A DNA stretch of 64,000 nucleotides from positions 62,001 through 126,000 of the forward strand of contig JAMLHE010000003.1 of assembly GCA_023957315.1 (NCBI GenBank). The letters run 5' to 3'. Source of the DNA: Candidatus Kapaibacterium sp. (GTDB taxonomy: Bacteria > Bacteroidota > Ignavibacteria > Kapaibacteriales > UBA2268). Shown one piece after another: positions 62,895 through 64,000 of this stretch (positions are counted from its first letter, which is position 1; the number at the start of each line of letters is the position of its first letter). A program made the translations under genes and the position numbers. Below the pieces are notes generated by a model. That model had not been told where the DNA came from. It did no database searches and saw only the letters and a list, made by a program, of their open reading frames with translations.

Positions 62895-64000
62895 TTATTG
62901 ATTTAGTTTGTTTTCGACTCTTTCGAGTAGATGCAATCGCAATGGCTCGTGCTTGATTAGGTCGATTATATCATCGGCTATTGCATTCAAAATCATTGCT
63001 TCAGCTTTTTTCCTACCAATTCCACGACTCACAAGATAAAATATCGAGAGTTCGTCCAATGCACCGGAAGTTGCTCCGTGACTACATTTGACGTCATCTG
63101 CATAAATTTCGAGCTCAGGTTTTGTAAAAATTGAGGCATTATCAGACAACAAAACATTCTTATTCGATTGATATGCGTTAGTCTTTTGGGCATCTTTTCT
63201 GACAAGGATTTTGCCATTAAAAATTCCTGTCGAGTTTCCATGCAAAATACCCTTATAATTTTCGTTGCTTACGCAATTCGGGAAAGCATGGTCAGCCAAG
63301 GAATGAATGTCGAACAATTCATTTCCGGAAGTAATGAAAACTCCCGAAAGATTAGATTCGATATTTTCGCCGTTGAGCAAAGTGTGAATATTATTTCGGT
63401 TAAATTGCCCGCCGAGCGACACATTTACATTGTGATAATGCGAATCGCTTTCTTGATTGACTTGTGTAAAATCTATAGTATGCGACAATTCGCTGTCGTC
63501 TTGGACTCTGTAGTGTTCCAAGGATGCATTTTTTGAGATGTAATATTCGGAAACTGAGTTCTTCAATGAAGCATACTTGCCAAAACTGTGAACAGATTCG
63601 ATAATAGTTGCTTGCGAACCTTCTTCGGCGATTACGAGTAATCGCGGGTTATTTATGATTGCATTAGTATCGGCAAAATTCAAATAAACGATTTGCAAAG
63701 GAGTTTCGACAACTGTGTTTTTATCAATTTTGATTACAATACAATCTTGTGCAAAAGCAGTATTCAAAGCTATAAAAGGATTATTTTCCAATTTGATGCT
63801 TTGTCCGTAATAATCAGATATCTGAGCTTTTTGAGCATCATCAAAATCTGAAAGTCGCGAAATTGTAACTCCGGCTTGATTTGATTTCAAATTTTGCGAA
63901 GCTGAAAATCCGTTCACAAGAACAATTTTTTCCGCCTCAATTTCATTCAAAGGATGATTTGCAAATTTCTCAGCTACAGAAGAATCCACTTCTGATTTTT
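62895..64000 (-). CDS. sufD: Fe-S assembly protein SufD (cut by window end)
   Basis: The frame is open to the window end. About 368 residues are seen; SufD is usually ~430. The core beta-helix is visible (NNPRLLVIAEEGSQATIIE, NRNNIHTLLNGENIESNL), and the C-terminal signature VKCSHGATSGALDELSIFYL followed by SRGIGRKKAEAMI is diagnostic. Part of the SufBC2D scaffold; sufB and sufC presumably lie just upstream, outside the window. A GTG at 63989 is internal, not the start. Confidence 0.93.
   Translation of the reverse strand, partial: KSEVDSSVAEKFANHPLNEIEAEKIVLVNGFSASQNLKSNQAGVTISRLSDFDDAQKAQISDYYGQSIKLENNPFIALNTAFAQDCIVIKIDKNTVVETPLQIVYLNFADTNAIINNPRLLVIAEEGSQATIIESVHSFGKYASLKNSVSEYYISKNASLEHYRVQDDSELSHTIDFTQVNQESDSHYHNVNVSLGGQFNRNNIHTLLNGENIESNLSGVFITSGNELFDIHSLADHAFPNCVSNENYKGILHGNSTGIFNGKILVRKDAQKTNAYQSNKNVLLSDNASIFTKPELEIYADDVKCSHGATSGALDELSIFYLVSRGIGRKKAEAMILNAIADDIIDLIKHEPLRLHLLERVENKLNQ

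Overview
The window is an AT-rich bacterial chromosome segment, densely coding on both strands, with long same-strand operons and 4-base gene overlaps. It most likely comes from a Bacteroidota-related (FCB group) bacterium. The evidence is: at least four proteins with a C-terminal type IX secretion (T9SS) sorting domain; a DUF5686 outer-membrane protein; a PD40/OmpA-like lipoprotein; BshA (bacillithiol); MutA/MutB; and several promoters of the Bacteroidetes type TTTG-N17..20-TAnnTTTG. A deep lineage such as Kapabacteria or Ignavibacteria would fit, but that is a guess. No tRNA, rRNA, CRISPR array, transposase or phage gene was seen.

Layout. 1-2.5 kb: end of glycogen synthase, a GNAT acetyltransferase and a membrane glycosyltransferase. 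2.5-7 kb (minus): alr, scpA, scpB, thioredoxin, a DUF6132 membrane protein and rtcB. 7-10.5 kb: PD40/OmpA-like lipoprotein convergent with a fused FTCD. 10.6-13.7 kb: a secreted ankyrin protein, then the panD-uridylyltransferase-gpmA operon. 13.8-17.7 kb: STAS protein, AhpD-like protein, a tiny T9SS-tail protein and a DUF5686 protein. 17.7-20.3 kb: two hybrid histidine kinases, one frameshifted. 20.4-26.9 kb: an operon encoding every step from DAHP synthase to chorismate, with an AroE-AroK fusion and a PPIase gene at its head. 27-30.8 kb: a small conserved protein, an EamA transporter, panC, a YigZ-family gene and bshA. 30.9-40.7 kb: S9 peptidase, RRM protein, FG-GAP/ASPIC T9SS protein, dacB, htpG, queA. 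40.8-45.2 kb: methylmalonyl-CoA mutase mutA-mutB. 45.2-50.2 kb and 56.7-58.8 kb: two similar minus-strand modules, each a Cys-rich secreted protein followed by a T9SS protein with a propeller-like N-terminus. 50.5-56.1 kb, between them: an arsenic island (arsR, arsM, acr3, arsC-like, arsP, arsE/F/G-like), then an FmdB-like gene. 59.2-64 kb (minus): Fe-S assembly genes sufD (cut by the window end), sufS, sufU, sufT-like, a PaaE-like reductase and an IscA-like carrier.

How the genes work together. The aro operon makes chorismate and, through the chorismate mutase domain, prephenate. panC and panD feed pantothenate/CoA synthesis from two separate operons. The ars island should handle inorganic arsenic (reduction, methylation, Acr3 efflux) and probably organoarsenicals (ArsP, ArsEFG-like). 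An ArsR operator overlaps the -7 element of its promoter. The suf genes supply Fe-S clusters. The least explained parts are the paired Cys-rich/T9SS modules, the 10-base C tract in the leader of one of them, two copies of a 25-base dispersed inverted repeat, and the frameshifted kinase.
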